The notes under the pieces were generated by a model. That model saw only the letters and a program-made list of their open reading frames with translations, searched no databases and was not told the origin of the DNA. The position numbers and the translations under genes are program-made. Positions 16,946 to 25,808 of a stretch of DNA of 27,768 bases are shown piece after piece (within the stretch, counting starts at the first letter, position 1; each line of letters starts with the position of its first letter). Origin of the DNA: Dunaliella salina (Eukaryota > Chlorophyta > Chlorophyceae > Chlamydomonadales > Dunaliellaceae); contig MU069982.1 in assembly GCA_002284615.2 (NCBI GenBank), positions 12,795-40,562 of the forward strand, written 5' to 3'.

Positions 16946-17215
16946 TAGCTGGTTGAGAATGTTCCACCAGCGACCAATCAGCCAGAGATTCGGGCTGTAG
17001 GTTAACCAATGTAAACCCAATGTACCTGGACAAAACTGAGCTTTTGGGTTTGCTATTGGCGGGCGCGGACTGGCCACAGGCTGACTCAGCCTTACCGGAT
17101 CAGCTGAACAGTCTGGTCTGTGTGTAGGCCTCGTTTCGTAACCTAATCTAACCATTTTTGTGTCCGAGCTCATGGGTTGATCTTTGTCTGGCTAAGACCA
17201 GGCACAAGCCGATCA
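16946..17215 (+). repeat. Lineage-2 LINE 3'UTR fragments
   Basis: Three stem-loop segments occur in succession. At 16948-16971 GCTGGT and ACCAGC enclose a 12-nt loop and are followed by CAATCAGCCAGAG. At 17058-17075 a decayed GGCGGG / CTGGCC version precedes CACAGGCTGAC and GATCAGCTGAACAGTCTGG. At 17186-17203 GTCTGG and CCAGGC enclose CTAAGA and precede CACAAGCCGATCAGCT. All match the 3'UTR directly downstream of lineage-2 coding sequence at 10530 and 20533. Confidence 0.6.
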
Positions 17216-17239
17216 GCTAGAAAACCTTGGTGAAAATGG

Positions 17240-17721
17240 CAACCTACTATTACCATTAGGTATCCTTTTGGTCCTGCCTCATCCCTGTAGGCAGGAGCAG
17301 CCATGTAGGCAGGTGCAGCTTTGTAATCCTTTCCTTCGCTTACCTTCCCTAGGGAGACACACTAGGGGCTAGGGACTAGGGAGACATATATGTCAGTGTA
17401 TATACACTGTTTCTAAATCCGATCTAATCCATTGGTAGGCTCTGTGCTCAGGTCAGACCCCTCACTTGTGTGCGCTCTGTTGCTTACGTTGTGTATCATC
17501 AGCTAATTTGTCTGGGCATGCCGACTACCAGTTACCCAGTGGTCTATCTTGGGCTAGTGCAGGCCCATGCACTGTGTTTGGTGTGCACTAATGGCAGACC
17601 TTGCTTCTGCCCCTGCCCTGCTGTTGCCGTCTTATGGTTTAGCTCATATGTATGCATGCATGGCCTTCAAGTTCCTTTGCATTGCATATGGTGTGCATCA
17701 AAAGGGTTACAAGAGTTGGCC
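17240..17721. other. No gene seen
   Basis: Contains short direct repeats (GTAGGCAGG.GCAGC at about 17288 and 17307; CTAGGGA motifs at 17350-17383) and a near palindrome around ACATATATGT-CAG-TGTATATACA (17385-17409). The open frame at 17470-17757 has no recognisable domain. Confidence 0.3.
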
Positions 17722-18060
17722 TACAGCCCGAGACTCAGGCTGATCGGCTGCTGGTGAAACACTCTCAGCCAGCACCAAAAATTGAAACCAACCCTGGCAA
17801 AAATTTCAAAAATCTGCACGGGTCTTGATTTAAAAAAGCATTGATCTCAGGATCAAACAAAAACTGGTAGCTCGCCAAGAAAGGAATAAAGTCAGTTTTT
17901 AGAAGCTGCAAAAGAAAGTAATGGTTTGAAAAGATCAATGAACAAGTCCTTGTATTTTCTACGCAGCTCACACATTTGCAAGCAATTGCAATTGAAGAAC
18001 ATGTTTCTCGTCCTGGACTTCAGCACATTCACATTTATCACGAATGCTTAAACTAGTTCG
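17722..18060 (-). pseudogene. Lineage-2 LINE: C-terminal zinc domain and 3'UTR, inverted copy
   Basis: On the minus strand: RDKCECAEVQDEKHVL (about 18030-17985) with the C-X2-C-X9-H part of the CCHC motif, then after a frameshift residues equivalent to LRRKYKDLF, and in the frame 17971-17765 FLFDPEINAFLNQDPCRFL and KFLPGLVSIFGAG. The 3'UTR has TGCTGG (17774-17769) and CCAGCA (17754-17749) with GCAGCCGATCAGCC. It is closely similar to 10440-10580 on the plus strand. Possible further coding-like pieces extend on the minus strand to about 18510. Confidence 0.7.
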
Positions 18061-18540
18061 TGCTGCTGAGGGGAACAATTGGTCGGTTACATGCATGGTA
18101 CCATACGGTAGGAATGAAACAGAATGATAGGAATTTTGTATGCCAATGTGTGTCTATACTAATAGAAAGAGGCTGTGCAAGCTGTTACTTAGAGGCAACA
18201 ACATCATCACAGCAGGTAGGATCAGCAGGACCACCACTCGAGCTGATTCACCCTGGTCCTGCTGAGGGTGTGCAAAGCTCCGTTCCAACCGGCCGGCATC
18301 ATTCTGATATCAAAATCTTGGTATAGAATCATTCATGAGGCCGTCCCAAACGTCCTGAATGGCTGGACGGGTAGTACATATGGTCTTTCTAATCCCCAAA
18401 GCTTGGTATCACTTACTTATAAAGCGATTTAATCTGTCAAGTCCTGAATTCCACATGGTCCAATTTGATGCTCTATTGGTTGTTCCTCTGAAAAGAGCGA
18501 CTAGGTCAAATCCTCGTTATGAATAAAGAAGTGCAGGGGG
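18061..18540 (-). other. Weak coding-like minus strand and a hairpin
   Basis: Between 18270 and 18510 one minus frame reads LVALFRGTTNRASNWTMW and TRPAIQDVWDGLMNDS with stops between; it may be an upstream part of the inverted lineage-2 copy but no motif confirms it. An 11-bp perfect inverted repeat CAGCAGGACCA (18223-18233) / TGGTCCTGCTG (18254-18264) lies inside. Confidence 0.3.
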
Positions 18541-18559
18541 GCGCGGGGGAAACAGGGAG

Positions 18560-19075
18560 GACTCAGCGCCAGGCGCAGCCACACCACCCACATCCAAGGC
18601 TCGTGACCCCAGTCAGCTCCACCCAGATCAGAGACATATCCACCTTGTAGAAGTCAAGTACTGTGAGGACACGCGGCCCAACAGCCAGCTTGAGGCCTCC
18701 AAGCAGCAGCACCGCGACCTTTGTCGTCATCTCTCTAGAGCCTCAGCTCAGATCACCCTCCATACTATCCTGTTAGGTGTGGGAGGAGTCATCTACACCC
18801 CACACACATTGGAGCCTCTAAAGGAGCTTGGTTTTGACACTTACAAGGCCACCAAGCTTGCTCGGAAGCTTCATGCTCATTCTGTCCTGTATGCCTACAA
18901 ACTTGCCAGCACCAGACGCGCTATTGAGAAAACTTTCTTCAACTCTCATCAACAAGATCAGGCACGTGCTACTGCCAGTAACCCACCTAATCCCACTGAC
19001 TTCTTGCCTCTGCTTTCTCTTGGTGAAGCGGATACACGGTGCCTCGGCCCTAGGTATCCTCTTTTCCTTAATTGA
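18560..19075 (+). pseudogene. Lineage-1 LINE: restriction-like endonuclease, best preserved C-terminal half
   Basis: A single plus frame without stops runs from after TAA 18524 to TGA 19073-19075. It contains HPDQRHIHLVEVKYCEDT (about 18620-18675) with the ExK motif of PD-(D/E)XK nucleases, then EASKQQHRDLCRHL, ITLHTILLGVGGVIYTPH and LGFDTYKATKLARKLHAH, aligning with FHTILIGVA-type segments of the other copies. The RPD strand would lie upstream and is not readable, so the copy is truncated at its N-terminal side. Codon use is more GC-rich and the frame cleaner than the other copies, which suggests a younger insertion or a different subfamily. Confidence 0.65.
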
Positions 19076-19199
19076 TGTGGGGAGTGTTTTCACTGCCTGC
19101 GTAGTTTTTCTTTTCTTTTTTTTTTCAATTCGGGGGGGTCCAGAGCAACGTCCACCCTACTGGAGAGAGGGGGTCCCAAAGGAATCCTTTGACCCTCCT

Positions 19200-19390
19200 T
19201 TGGGGGTCCTTTGCCCCCCATCCATTGGTGCAGCCTAAGGACCCCATTAGGAGGGGTTGAGGGGTCCTTGCCAAAGCCCTCGTTAAGGAATCCTTGAGGA
19301 GGGTGCTCTGGGGGGATCCTTAAGGAGGGTTGAGAGGGGTCCTTAAGGAGGGTTCCGATGGGTCCTTAAGGAGGGTGCTCTGCATGGATG
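19200..19390 (+). repeat. Subterminal TCCTTAAGG repeats
   Basis: GGGTCCTT, AAGGAGGGT and TCCTTAAGGAGGGT recur at irregular 20-40 bp intervals, giving about six units. They lie just inside the left TIR of the 877-bp element. TCCTTAAGGA is itself palindromic. Such arrays in transposons often bind the transposase; that role is inferred. Confidence 0.6.
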
Positions 19391-19488
19391 ATCCGGTTCT
19401 CACTGCTCGGTTCACATTTATTGAATGATTGTATAAATGAATAAATTAAATGGTTGGTTCGCTCAAATTGGTTTCCTCAGATTTGTTG

Positions 19489-19530
19489 TTGGCTGGCATG
19501 GACCAGCCACAAGCTGATAAGCCGAACAAA
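19489..19530 (+). repeat. Lineage-2 LINE 3'UTR stem-loop
   Basis: GGCTGG (19491-19496), loop CATGGA, CCAGCC (19503-19508), a perfect 6-bp stem, followed by ACAAGCTGATAAGCCGAAC, corresponding to the block after the stem at 20533. No coding part of the LINE precedes it here, and the fragment lies inside the 877-bp TIR element. Confidence 0.55.
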
Positions 19531-19568
19531 ATGGCTAAAGGTCCCTCTTCTTTAACTAAGGGCCATCA

Positions 19569-19655
19569 CCCTAACCCTAACCCCTAAACCTAACCCTAAC
19601 CCTAACCTAACCCTATCCCTAACCCTACCCTAGCCTAAACCCTATCCCTAACCTT
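19569..19655 (+). repeat. Interstitial telomere-like repeats
   Basis: About 87 bp of CCCTAA units with variants (CCCCTAAA, CCTATCC, CCCTACC). The short, mutated array lies between transposon sequences, so it is an internal site and not a chromosome end. The main unit is TTAGGG-type on the complementary strand; a few units have an extra A. Confidence 0.85.
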
Positions 19656-19672
19656 AATTTGGACCTTAGTTG

Positions 19673-19709
19673 AGTACCTCAGTTGTCCACCTATAGGTGG
19701 AACCTGAGG
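19673..19709. repeat. Imperfect hairpin around CCACCTATAGGTGG
   Basis: ACCTCAG and CTGAGGT flank a perfect 14-bp palindrome CCACCTATAGGTGG, with a few unpaired bases between. It lies just downstream of the telomere-like array. No function is evident. Confidence 0.6.
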
Positions 19710-20031
19710 TATAGAGGCCACTTCTGCTTCTTTAAATCCTAGGGGCATGCCCCTTCGAAAGCAAATTCGTAATTTACATTGCCTTACATATCTTCACATT
19801 TTCTTTGCAGCAATTTCCCTTTATATCAAGCCACCCTTCCGTTGAGGGTCTGTTACAGTATTGCAATCCTACTCATTGAAAGCCACCCTCCTTTGGGGGT
19901 CCGTTAAAGCGTCGAAATCCCGATCTCAGCTGCCACCCTCCTTTACGGTGGCCTCTCCCCCTCCTTTCAGCCTCCTTTGAGCCTCCTGTGAGGGCAAAGG
20001 ATTCCTTTGGGACCTCCTCTTTCCAGTAGGG

Positions 20032-20439
20032 CCACTTCTGATTACATAATCTTGATATTGGATTAGCCATAAGCAATTCCGCATCGCAAATCCTTCTTGC
20101 AAGATGATCCAATTTGGAAGGGGTGCATATACTTATACTGTCTCGACAGAGTGCGCCTATAACGGTAGGCAGAAATCGTTTTATCTGGTTGCAAGAGCGT
20201 CCGCTGGTTCTTGAATCTATGCCCAAATGTTTGCACATCAAAGAGACGTACGCTATGTCTGATCAGTGGCACCAATCGTTCTAACCACCCAGCCATTTAC
20301 AGGATTCGACCTTCAGGCAGTGGGTACAAAGCCTAAAACTACTCACATTCCCTATGACTTCCTTTCCTCCAGGTCCCTAAATAAAAATACTGGGATACAA
20401 AAGGAAAAGGAACAGCCACGTTACTAGAGTTAGCGCCAC
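20032..20439 (-). other. Unassigned, weak coding-like minus strand
   Basis: Minus frames contain CTPSKLDHLARRICDAELL and ISAYRYRRTLSRQYKY in overlapping positions; both cannot be coding and neither shows a known motif. Otherwise nothing is recognised between the TIR element and the lineage-2 fragment. Confidence 0.25.
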
Positions 20440-20580
20440 CAAATTAGGCCATGTTCAGGCCGTGCATGATTTCCTCTTGCAACACAACAACAAGCTTTAT
20501 TTATTCATTTCTGAGCTTATGGACATTATGATGGCTGGCGAGGACCAGTCACAGGCCGATCAGCTGAACACTCTGGCTGG
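20440..20580 (+). pseudogene. Lineage-2 LINE: last C-terminal segment and 3'UTR
   Basis: The plus frame reads VHDFLLQHNNKLYLFISELM and then DIMMAGEDQ, the C-terminal helix of the lineage-2 protein (compare VARFLQNQDTQTYRFISELV near 21300). It merges with the 3'UTR stem GGCTGG (20533-20538), loop CGAGGA, CCAGTC (20545-20550), where one position is a G-U wobble, then ACAGGCCGATCAGCTGAAC. This junction anchors the stem-loop to the LINE 3' end. Confidence 0.6.
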
Positions 20581-20654
20581 AAATCCCCCATTGCAATCAA
20601 AATCTCCATATCTTCTGCTGCCTGTACCTCAAATCCCCTAAGAAATCCTGCATG

Positions 20655-21370
20655 GGGATCTTAAAAGCACTTAACATCTTCTGCTTAAACACGTCTCATG
20701 CTGCATGCCATTAAAGGCTGTAGACACATAAGCAGACCAACATGACTCTTCCATACTAGCCAGGAGCAAATCCGCTTTTAGTGCTCTACGTGATGTCTCA
20801 CTGTGTGTCAAGCATGTTGTTGAAAACTTAACAGTGGGCCTAAACCAATAAAAGTGTGTGCATCAAAGCGATTCTGTGCGTACAGTGCCGGACATTGACA
20901 ACTGTTCCGTGGTCCTTCTGTTCCAACAAGTTAGCGCTTCCCTTCCAGCATCATTCTGCTCTTGGTAAACCTCTCCATACTCCCAGGTATCTGCATTTGG
21001 ATTTGGGTAGGCATATGCAGAGGAACATTGCTTGCTTCCGCTTGCATGCCAATAAACTTTGAGTTGAAACTTCTCATTGGCATGGGCATGCACCTCAATG
21101 TGATTTATGTGTTTCGGAATAATGGCAGGATGAAAAGCACGTCATCTTTCTCTGCCCTTGCAACTTCCTGTGTTGCCTTAGAAGAAAGTATGCACATCTT
21201 TTTAGTGCCTTCCTGCTCACAGAGTAGTGTCAGATGATACAGGATCTTTCTTTTTCTCTGATGCCTGCCTGCTCTCTGGATGTAGCTCGTTTTCTTCAAA
21301 ACCAAGACACTCAGACTTATCGCTTCATCTCTGAGCTTGTGGATTTCTTTCACCATACCGAGCAGCCAAA
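20655..21370 (+). pseudogene. Lineage-2 LINE: linker, zinc domain and C-terminus, single frame
   Basis: The upstream half (20655-20855) is the linker shared with 3000-3235. From 20856 one plus frame continues to about 21370, broken only by TGA, TAA and TAG. It reads HTPRYLHLDLGRHMQRNIA, ACFRLHANKL, then CDLCVSE, QDEKHVIFLCPC (C-X2-C-X9-H-X4-C, about 21098-21160), LRRKYAHLFSAF, and after the third stop LDVARFLQNQDTQTYRFI and SELVDFF. It is the best reference for lineage-2 domain order because there is no frameshift. The 3'UTR is not evident downstream. Confidence 0.7.
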
Positions 21371-21379
21371 CTTCCTGGC

Positions 21380-22380
21380 TGAAGGTTTCATTCCCTTGTA
21401 AACCTTGTAAACCTCTGTTTCGCGCGCAGACCTGCCCTTTGTGGGTGTGAACCTATATTTGGTGCAGGCCAGGCTCTCATGCTCTCAATCATTTGACCTG
21501 TACACCTGCGCACACACCAGACATTCCTCACGTGAAGTTTGTTTTTGCCAACCAGCTTTCTTTTAAGTTCTTGAAGTTTTTGCTGCATTTGGTGTGACAG
21601 GCCTGTGGATGGTCGTACCCAATAAAATGTGAGACACAGATGTTCCATTTCGCTTCTGAGCGTGGCCCCTTAGCAAACATACTCCTCCTGCTGGGTCAAA
21701 CATTTATTTCGCACCCTGTGGACATACCCCCACAGTTTTTTTTTTTTTTCCGTTTACAGTCTGTTTTCTGTGTGCAGGAAGGTGCCAGCACCAGACCCAT
21801 CAGCCCAACATAGTGGCTGCCGGTCCATTCTCTAAAGCTGTAAATCCGATAACTTGATGACGCTTACAAGAGATTGAGGCTGAGGTCGTATTGCCAATTG
21901 CAATCACAAACAAATTTTTTTTGACTGCTGAGATCAGCAGAGCCAAAACTAGCATGCATGGAGAAGGCATCTTCAAAGAGATGGCCATCAAAAGTTGGAC
22001 TAGTTTCCATCCTCAAGCAGAAAACCGAAATTAGGTAAACACATCAATAGATGGTAAGCAGCTTAAAGAAGGTCTCACAGATCCTTACACATGCTCCCAG
22101 AAGTGCCTCCCACCCAAGCTAGCTGGAATGGCCACGCACTTGACACCACAGAATTCCAGAAAGTAAGCCTTCAATGTCAAAAACCAAAAACTCCAATTTA
22201 CGAAACAAGTTCAAGTGATCACGAGTTTACCTATGCATAATTCACCACACAGCACATCCTGGACGCACAACATTTGCATCATGGAACACAAGAATATCTT
22301 AGCCAAGAGCCTTCAGTGTGAGGAGTTCAGAGCCCTTCAAAGCTCTTGCACTGAGACAGGTTTCTGATAGTCCCTAGCAG
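21380..22380. other. No confident feature
   Basis: A T-run at 21737-21750 precedes a sequence with weak resemblance to the lineage-2 3'UTR (GTGCCAGCACCAGACCCATCAGCCCAAC region, about 21780-21810). A minus frame at 21388-21648 (KLQELKRKLVGKNKLH, then WCVRRCTGQMIE) is mildly protein-like but unsupported. Nothing else is recognised. Confidence 0.3.
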
Positions 22381-22619
22381 GTGAAAGATGACTTACAAGT
22401 ACTTGAGGAGGGGGATGAAAGAGCAAAACAAGGTAAATCAAGGGCTTCTCTTGAGAGATGTCTATCCCTGTCGCAAAATGGACTCTTCTAGGTTACTTCT
22501 AAAGATTGATGCCTCATTTGCCATGCACTCGTCTGAATGTCGACTTTTTTGCAAGAGCAAACAAGCAAGCTGCAGCCCTTTTGCATGGGTGCTGAATCTC
22601 AGAAAACAAAAAAGCAGTA

Positions 22620-23040
22620 CGTATTAGTATGAACCATGTGAAGTGTGATAAGTGTACATGTGATGAGTATGCATCACATGGGGCTGCATGCCTGGTCTGT
22701 CATGAATCTGAATAAGGCTATTGCACAATGCTGATAGAGAGAAGGCAGGCCGCCAAATTGGCACGCAAAACAGAAACATGCAAAGAAGAAACTAAATCCA
22801 ACTGTTGAAAAGGAGGGCTTGCGTGGAAAACATACATATGCAAAAAAGAAAGCAGTTTATCTTAACCCTAACCCAATTGTTTTATGCACTTGTTGCCTGT
22901 GCAAGTTTGTTAGAAGTGGTTTCGCGCAACACAGTGCAAGCAATGCACCTTGCGTCAAACACACAAGTTTCCAGCATACGCACCACATAAAGCCATCCGC
23001 GTCCTCACATGTTCAAGACCAATTGCTGAAATGGGACAGG
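22620..23040 (+). pseudogene. Cysteine-rich coding-like segments
   Basis: One frame (about 22630-22724) reads MNHVKCDKCTCDEYASHG then ACLVCHESE and a stop, with paired cysteines suggestive of zinc binding. Another (22819-23067) reads HTYAKKKAVYLNPNP then VLCTCCLCKFVRSGFAQH and SASNAPCVKH, with C-X2-C, H and C in zinc-finger-like spacing. The frames differ and stops lie between. It may be a broken transposon-encoded zinc-finger protein; no family is recognised. Confidence 0.25.
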
Positions 23041-23394
23041 AGGTCAGTAAAAATACAGGCAGGTTGATGCAGCTGCAAGCACACTAAACAAGGCATCCCA
23101 ATACTACAGCTCCCTCACCTAGTGCCTTGCGCATACTCATCTGCCCATGTACATTGCAGCCCAAAATTGCATCAACGCAAGCAATAACTTCATCACACCA
23201 GCAAGAGCACAACAACTTCAATGGCACACCAAGTCGGAACTCTTAAGTCCGATACACCTTTGATGCCGTCCTCATGGATTACACTTTATTCTCACCACCT
23301 GCACAGAACTCTTGATCGATGCTACACCATCATCACACCCCCCAACCGGTGCATTCATGCTGCGTCATTTCAAGGCCAGGTTACGCTGCTGCCC

Positions 23395-24320
23395 ATTTGC
23401 GCCCACCCTTTGCTAACCCAAGCTTGCCATTGCAATGCAGGCCAGTACATGGTGGTGAGCTAGGTGCGCATGCATGCACCCTTTGATGATCCACATATCA
23501 TGGCAAACCACAGGAGTTCACATTGTGCTGAGCTAGCTGTCCATGCGCCCAGCCCAGCTGATCCACGTCTGCCATGGCAACGTAAGGCATTGCTCAGTGC
23601 TAGCCATCCTGTGACGCACCCATACTGATCCAGGCTCCGTGATGGGATGCAAAGCAGAGCACAGTGCTGTGCCAGCCGTCCATTCACGCACCCTTGCCGA
23701 CGCTCTCTTGCCGGACCAATGGAAGGAATGTCATGCACATGGGAATGCAAAGCAGTGCACAATGCTGTGCTTGCTGTCCATTCACGCACCCTTGCTGACC
23801 CACACTTGCCAGAGCAATGCAAGGAATGTCATACTGCTAGCCTTCCTTGATTGCACCCTCGCTGATCCAGGCTCCACATGGGAATGCAAAGCAGAGCACA
23901 GTGATACGCTAGCTGTCCATTCACGCACCCTTGCTGACCCACACTTGCCAGAGCAATGCAAGGCATGTCATACTGCTAGCCTTCCTTGATTGCACCCTCG
24001 CTGATCCAGGCTCCACATGGGAATGCAAAGCAGTGCACAGTGCTACGCTAGCTGTCCATTCACGCACCCTTGCTGACCCACACTTGCCAGAGCAACGCAA
24101 GGCATGTCATGGTGCTAGCCTTCCTTGCGCGCACCCCTGCTGATCCAGGCTCCACATGGGAGTGCAAAGCAGTGCACAGTGCTACGCTAGCTGTCCATTC
24201 AGGCACCCTTGCTGACCCACACTTGCCAGAGCAAGCAACACAAGGCATGTCATGGTGCTAGCCTTCCTTGCACGCACCCCTGCTGATCCAGACACGCCAT
24301 GGCAATGCAGGGCATCGCTT
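23395..24320 (+). repeat. Satellite array with 139-bp dimeric units
   Basis: GTCCATTCACGCACCC recurs at 23776, 23915, 24054 and (one change) 24193, spaced exactly 139 bp; a shortened unit separates 23678 from 23776 (98 bp). Each 139-bp unit consists of two related monomers of about 67-72 bp sharing CACCCT.GCTGA.CCA, GCAATGCAA and GTGCTAGC. Older diverged monomers extend left to about 23395 and right to about 24320. Since 139 is not a multiple of three, open frames over the array are incidental. Confidence 0.85.
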
Positions 24321-24920
24321 CTGTGTTTTCCATTTTTCCGTCAAGTGCCCTGCTCGGCCCAGAGCCTACGAGCGTACAGAGTAGGCAGAGCTTGAGGTGT
24401 CAGTGAACTACAAAACAAGTGCCTCTTCTATAAAGATACGCTCATTTGATGCAACCCATCACACTCAAGTACAATTGCATTTGTGGAAGCACAGGCATGG
24501 GCATGGAGGTGCATTGGTATGGCATACAAGTTCAAACTCATTGATCAAGAAAAGTCTACAGTTTTTTCAAGGGAATGTCCAACTCAACAACTGCATCATC
24601 AAAACGATTTTCAGTCATGATGACGTCGCTCACATCAGAAGCCTGACAGCAAAAAATTCTCTCACGGAACACACGGTAGTTTTTTTAACAACACTGGAAC
24701 ATTCCAATGCGCAACAGGGAACATGGTGTGCTGAAGTTTGGGGGAGCAGTGTGCAGAACAAATGGTCTGAGACGTGGTGCTAAACGCAACAAGGTGCCGA
24801 AGCCAATGAACATCATGAGTTGGGCTGGGAAGGAAGGGTTGCAGAGTGGTTTGCGACAAGCAACACAACTTTTTGGCAGTCAAGGGTGGCGGACAACAGT
24901 TGCTTAATGTCTGAAAAGCA
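24321..24920. other. No confident gene
   Basis: A plus frame at 24397-24783 (128 codons) has plain composition (SLIKKSLQFFQGNVQLNN, then DDVAHIRSLTAKNS) and is not recognised. A minus frame at 24662-24931 overlaps its end. Without splice sites or homology neither is called. Confidence 0.25.
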
Positions 24921-24924
24921 TGTA

Positions 24925-24952
24925 AATGCATGCATGCATGTATGTATGTATG

Positions 24953-24983
<31 letters not shown>

Positions 24984-25008
24984 GTATGTATGTATGAATG
25001 TATGTATG
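24925..25008. repeat. TATG microsatellite
   Basis: ATGC then TATG tetranucleotide units with a few changes, ending at the left TIR of the element at 25011. The repeat resumes at 25300-25320 between two TIR elements. Confidence 0.9.
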
Positions 25009-25010
25009 TA

Positions 25011-25299
25011 CCGTACTACAATTATATCATTACGCAAAAATATTGTTTTTGGCTGCTGCGCACAAAATGCAAGTGACGAAAAAATAATTATTTGAGGCGC
25101 TGCGTACGTGTGCGGATAAGTGAAAAATAATTATTTGAGGCGATGAGTGAGCGTAGTGGCGGGAGAGGGCCTGCAGAGCGGCACTGCGTAAAAATGCGCA
25201 CATTACAATAATATTTTCTGAGAGGGGTGCGTAAGTGATGCGTAAGTGAAAAACTAATTATTTTTAAAGGGGGTGCGCATTGATCACGTGGTAGTACGG
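25011..25299. mobile_element. 289-bp TIR element in the TATG repeat
   Basis: Starts CCGTACTAC and ends GTAGTACGG, a perfect 9-bp TIR (11 bp with the flanking TA) that continues imperfectly with ATCATTACGC / ATCAATGCGC. TA lies outside both ends, within TATG repeat sequence. The interior is rich in TGCGTAAGTG and AATTATTT strings. Its outer ~100 bp resemble the ends of the next element (ATCATTACGCAAAA and AAATAATTATT blocks). It is probably a MITE-like relative of it. Confidence 0.65.
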
Positions 25300-25416
25300 T
25301 ATGTATGTATGTATGTATGTACCGGACAGCTCGGTGACCAGTGCGGACCCTTAAAACTCATGAATTCAATTTCTGCATTGCGCAGCCATTGCACAACCTG
25401 TTTGGCAGCCAAAATG

Positions 25417-25442
25417 ATTTCTTTCTTTCTTTCTTTCTTTCT
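25417..25442. repeat. TTTC microsatellite
   Basis: Six TTTC units inside the 796-bp TIR element. Confidence 0.85.
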
Positions 25443-25730
25443 TCGCGCACCCCCATTACGCAACCTCCATGGCAGCCAAGTTTATATAATTTTTGCTTTG
25501 CGCACCCCAATTGCGCAGCCTATCTTCCAGCCAAAGCCCTTTTCTTCCCTTTTGGATTACCCCATTATGCACTCCATTAGCAGGCAATCTGCAATTTAAT
25601 GCTACGCACTACTCTTGATGCACCCTGCTCCATGCACCTCTGAGGGTGCATTTCAGGCTTAAGGAAAAGCTGCGCAAGCAGGATTAGCCCCCAAGCATCA
25701 CGGAAGGGACAGCCTTGGCCAACCCAGAAA

Positions 25731-25808
25731 GGCCCGCCGTATTGAACCCACGACCTCCAAGTCCCTTTCGGGGATGTGATTCAAATGAACCACACCAGGT
25801 TCCCGCCT
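25731..25808 (-). other. tRNA-like segment, possible SINE head
   Basis: On the minus strand ACCTGGTGTGGTTC resembles a polymerase III A box and, about 45 bp on, GGTCGTGGGTTCAATAC resembles a tRNA T-arm with B box. GTCGT and ACGGC can pair around the T-loop-like GGGTTCAAT, though the loop is two bases too long, and no acceptor stem closes. It is not a functional tRNA; a tRNA-derived SINE is possible. Confidence 0.3.

Larger units (their letters stand above)
19155..20031. mobile_element. 877-bp TIR element with CCA target duplication
   Basis: Left end 19155-19191 and inverted right end 20031-19995 match at 35 of 37 positions; they begin CCCTACTGGAGAGAGG and CCCTACTGGAAAGAGG. CCA flanks both ends (19152-19154 and 20032-20034), a 3-bp target duplication. 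Subterminal repeats of CCTCCTTT / AAGGAGGG type lie inside both ends. The interior carries interstitial telomeric repeats and a lineage-2 3'UTR fragment but no transposase. A 3-bp duplication and subterminal repeats recall CACTA/CMC or Harbinger-type elements, but the terminal bases do not decide. Confidence 0.7.

Noticed and set aside
19569..19655. Chromosome end
   Set aside because: The CCCTAA array is short, degenerate and embedded between the TIRs of a transposon, with unrelated sequence on both sides.
20856..21370. Alternative genetic code or stop-codon readthrough
   Set aside because: All three stop codons occur and other copies of the same domain carry indels, so simple pseudogene decay is sufficient.
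22860..22876. CTTAACCCTAACCC as a second telomeric site
   Set aside because: Only about two units long; expected by chance or from a single short insertion.
23639..24261. Repeated ORFs in the 139-bp array suggesting a repeat protein
   Set aside because: The period is not a multiple of three, so the frame changes each unit; the ORFs are incidental.
23395..24320. CRISPR-like array of spaced repeats
   Set aside because: The units are contiguous tandem satellites without unique spacers, and the genome is eukaryotic.
25731..25808. Functional tRNA gene
   Set aside because: No acceptor stem closes and the T-loop is too long; only a tRNA-like resemblance is reported.
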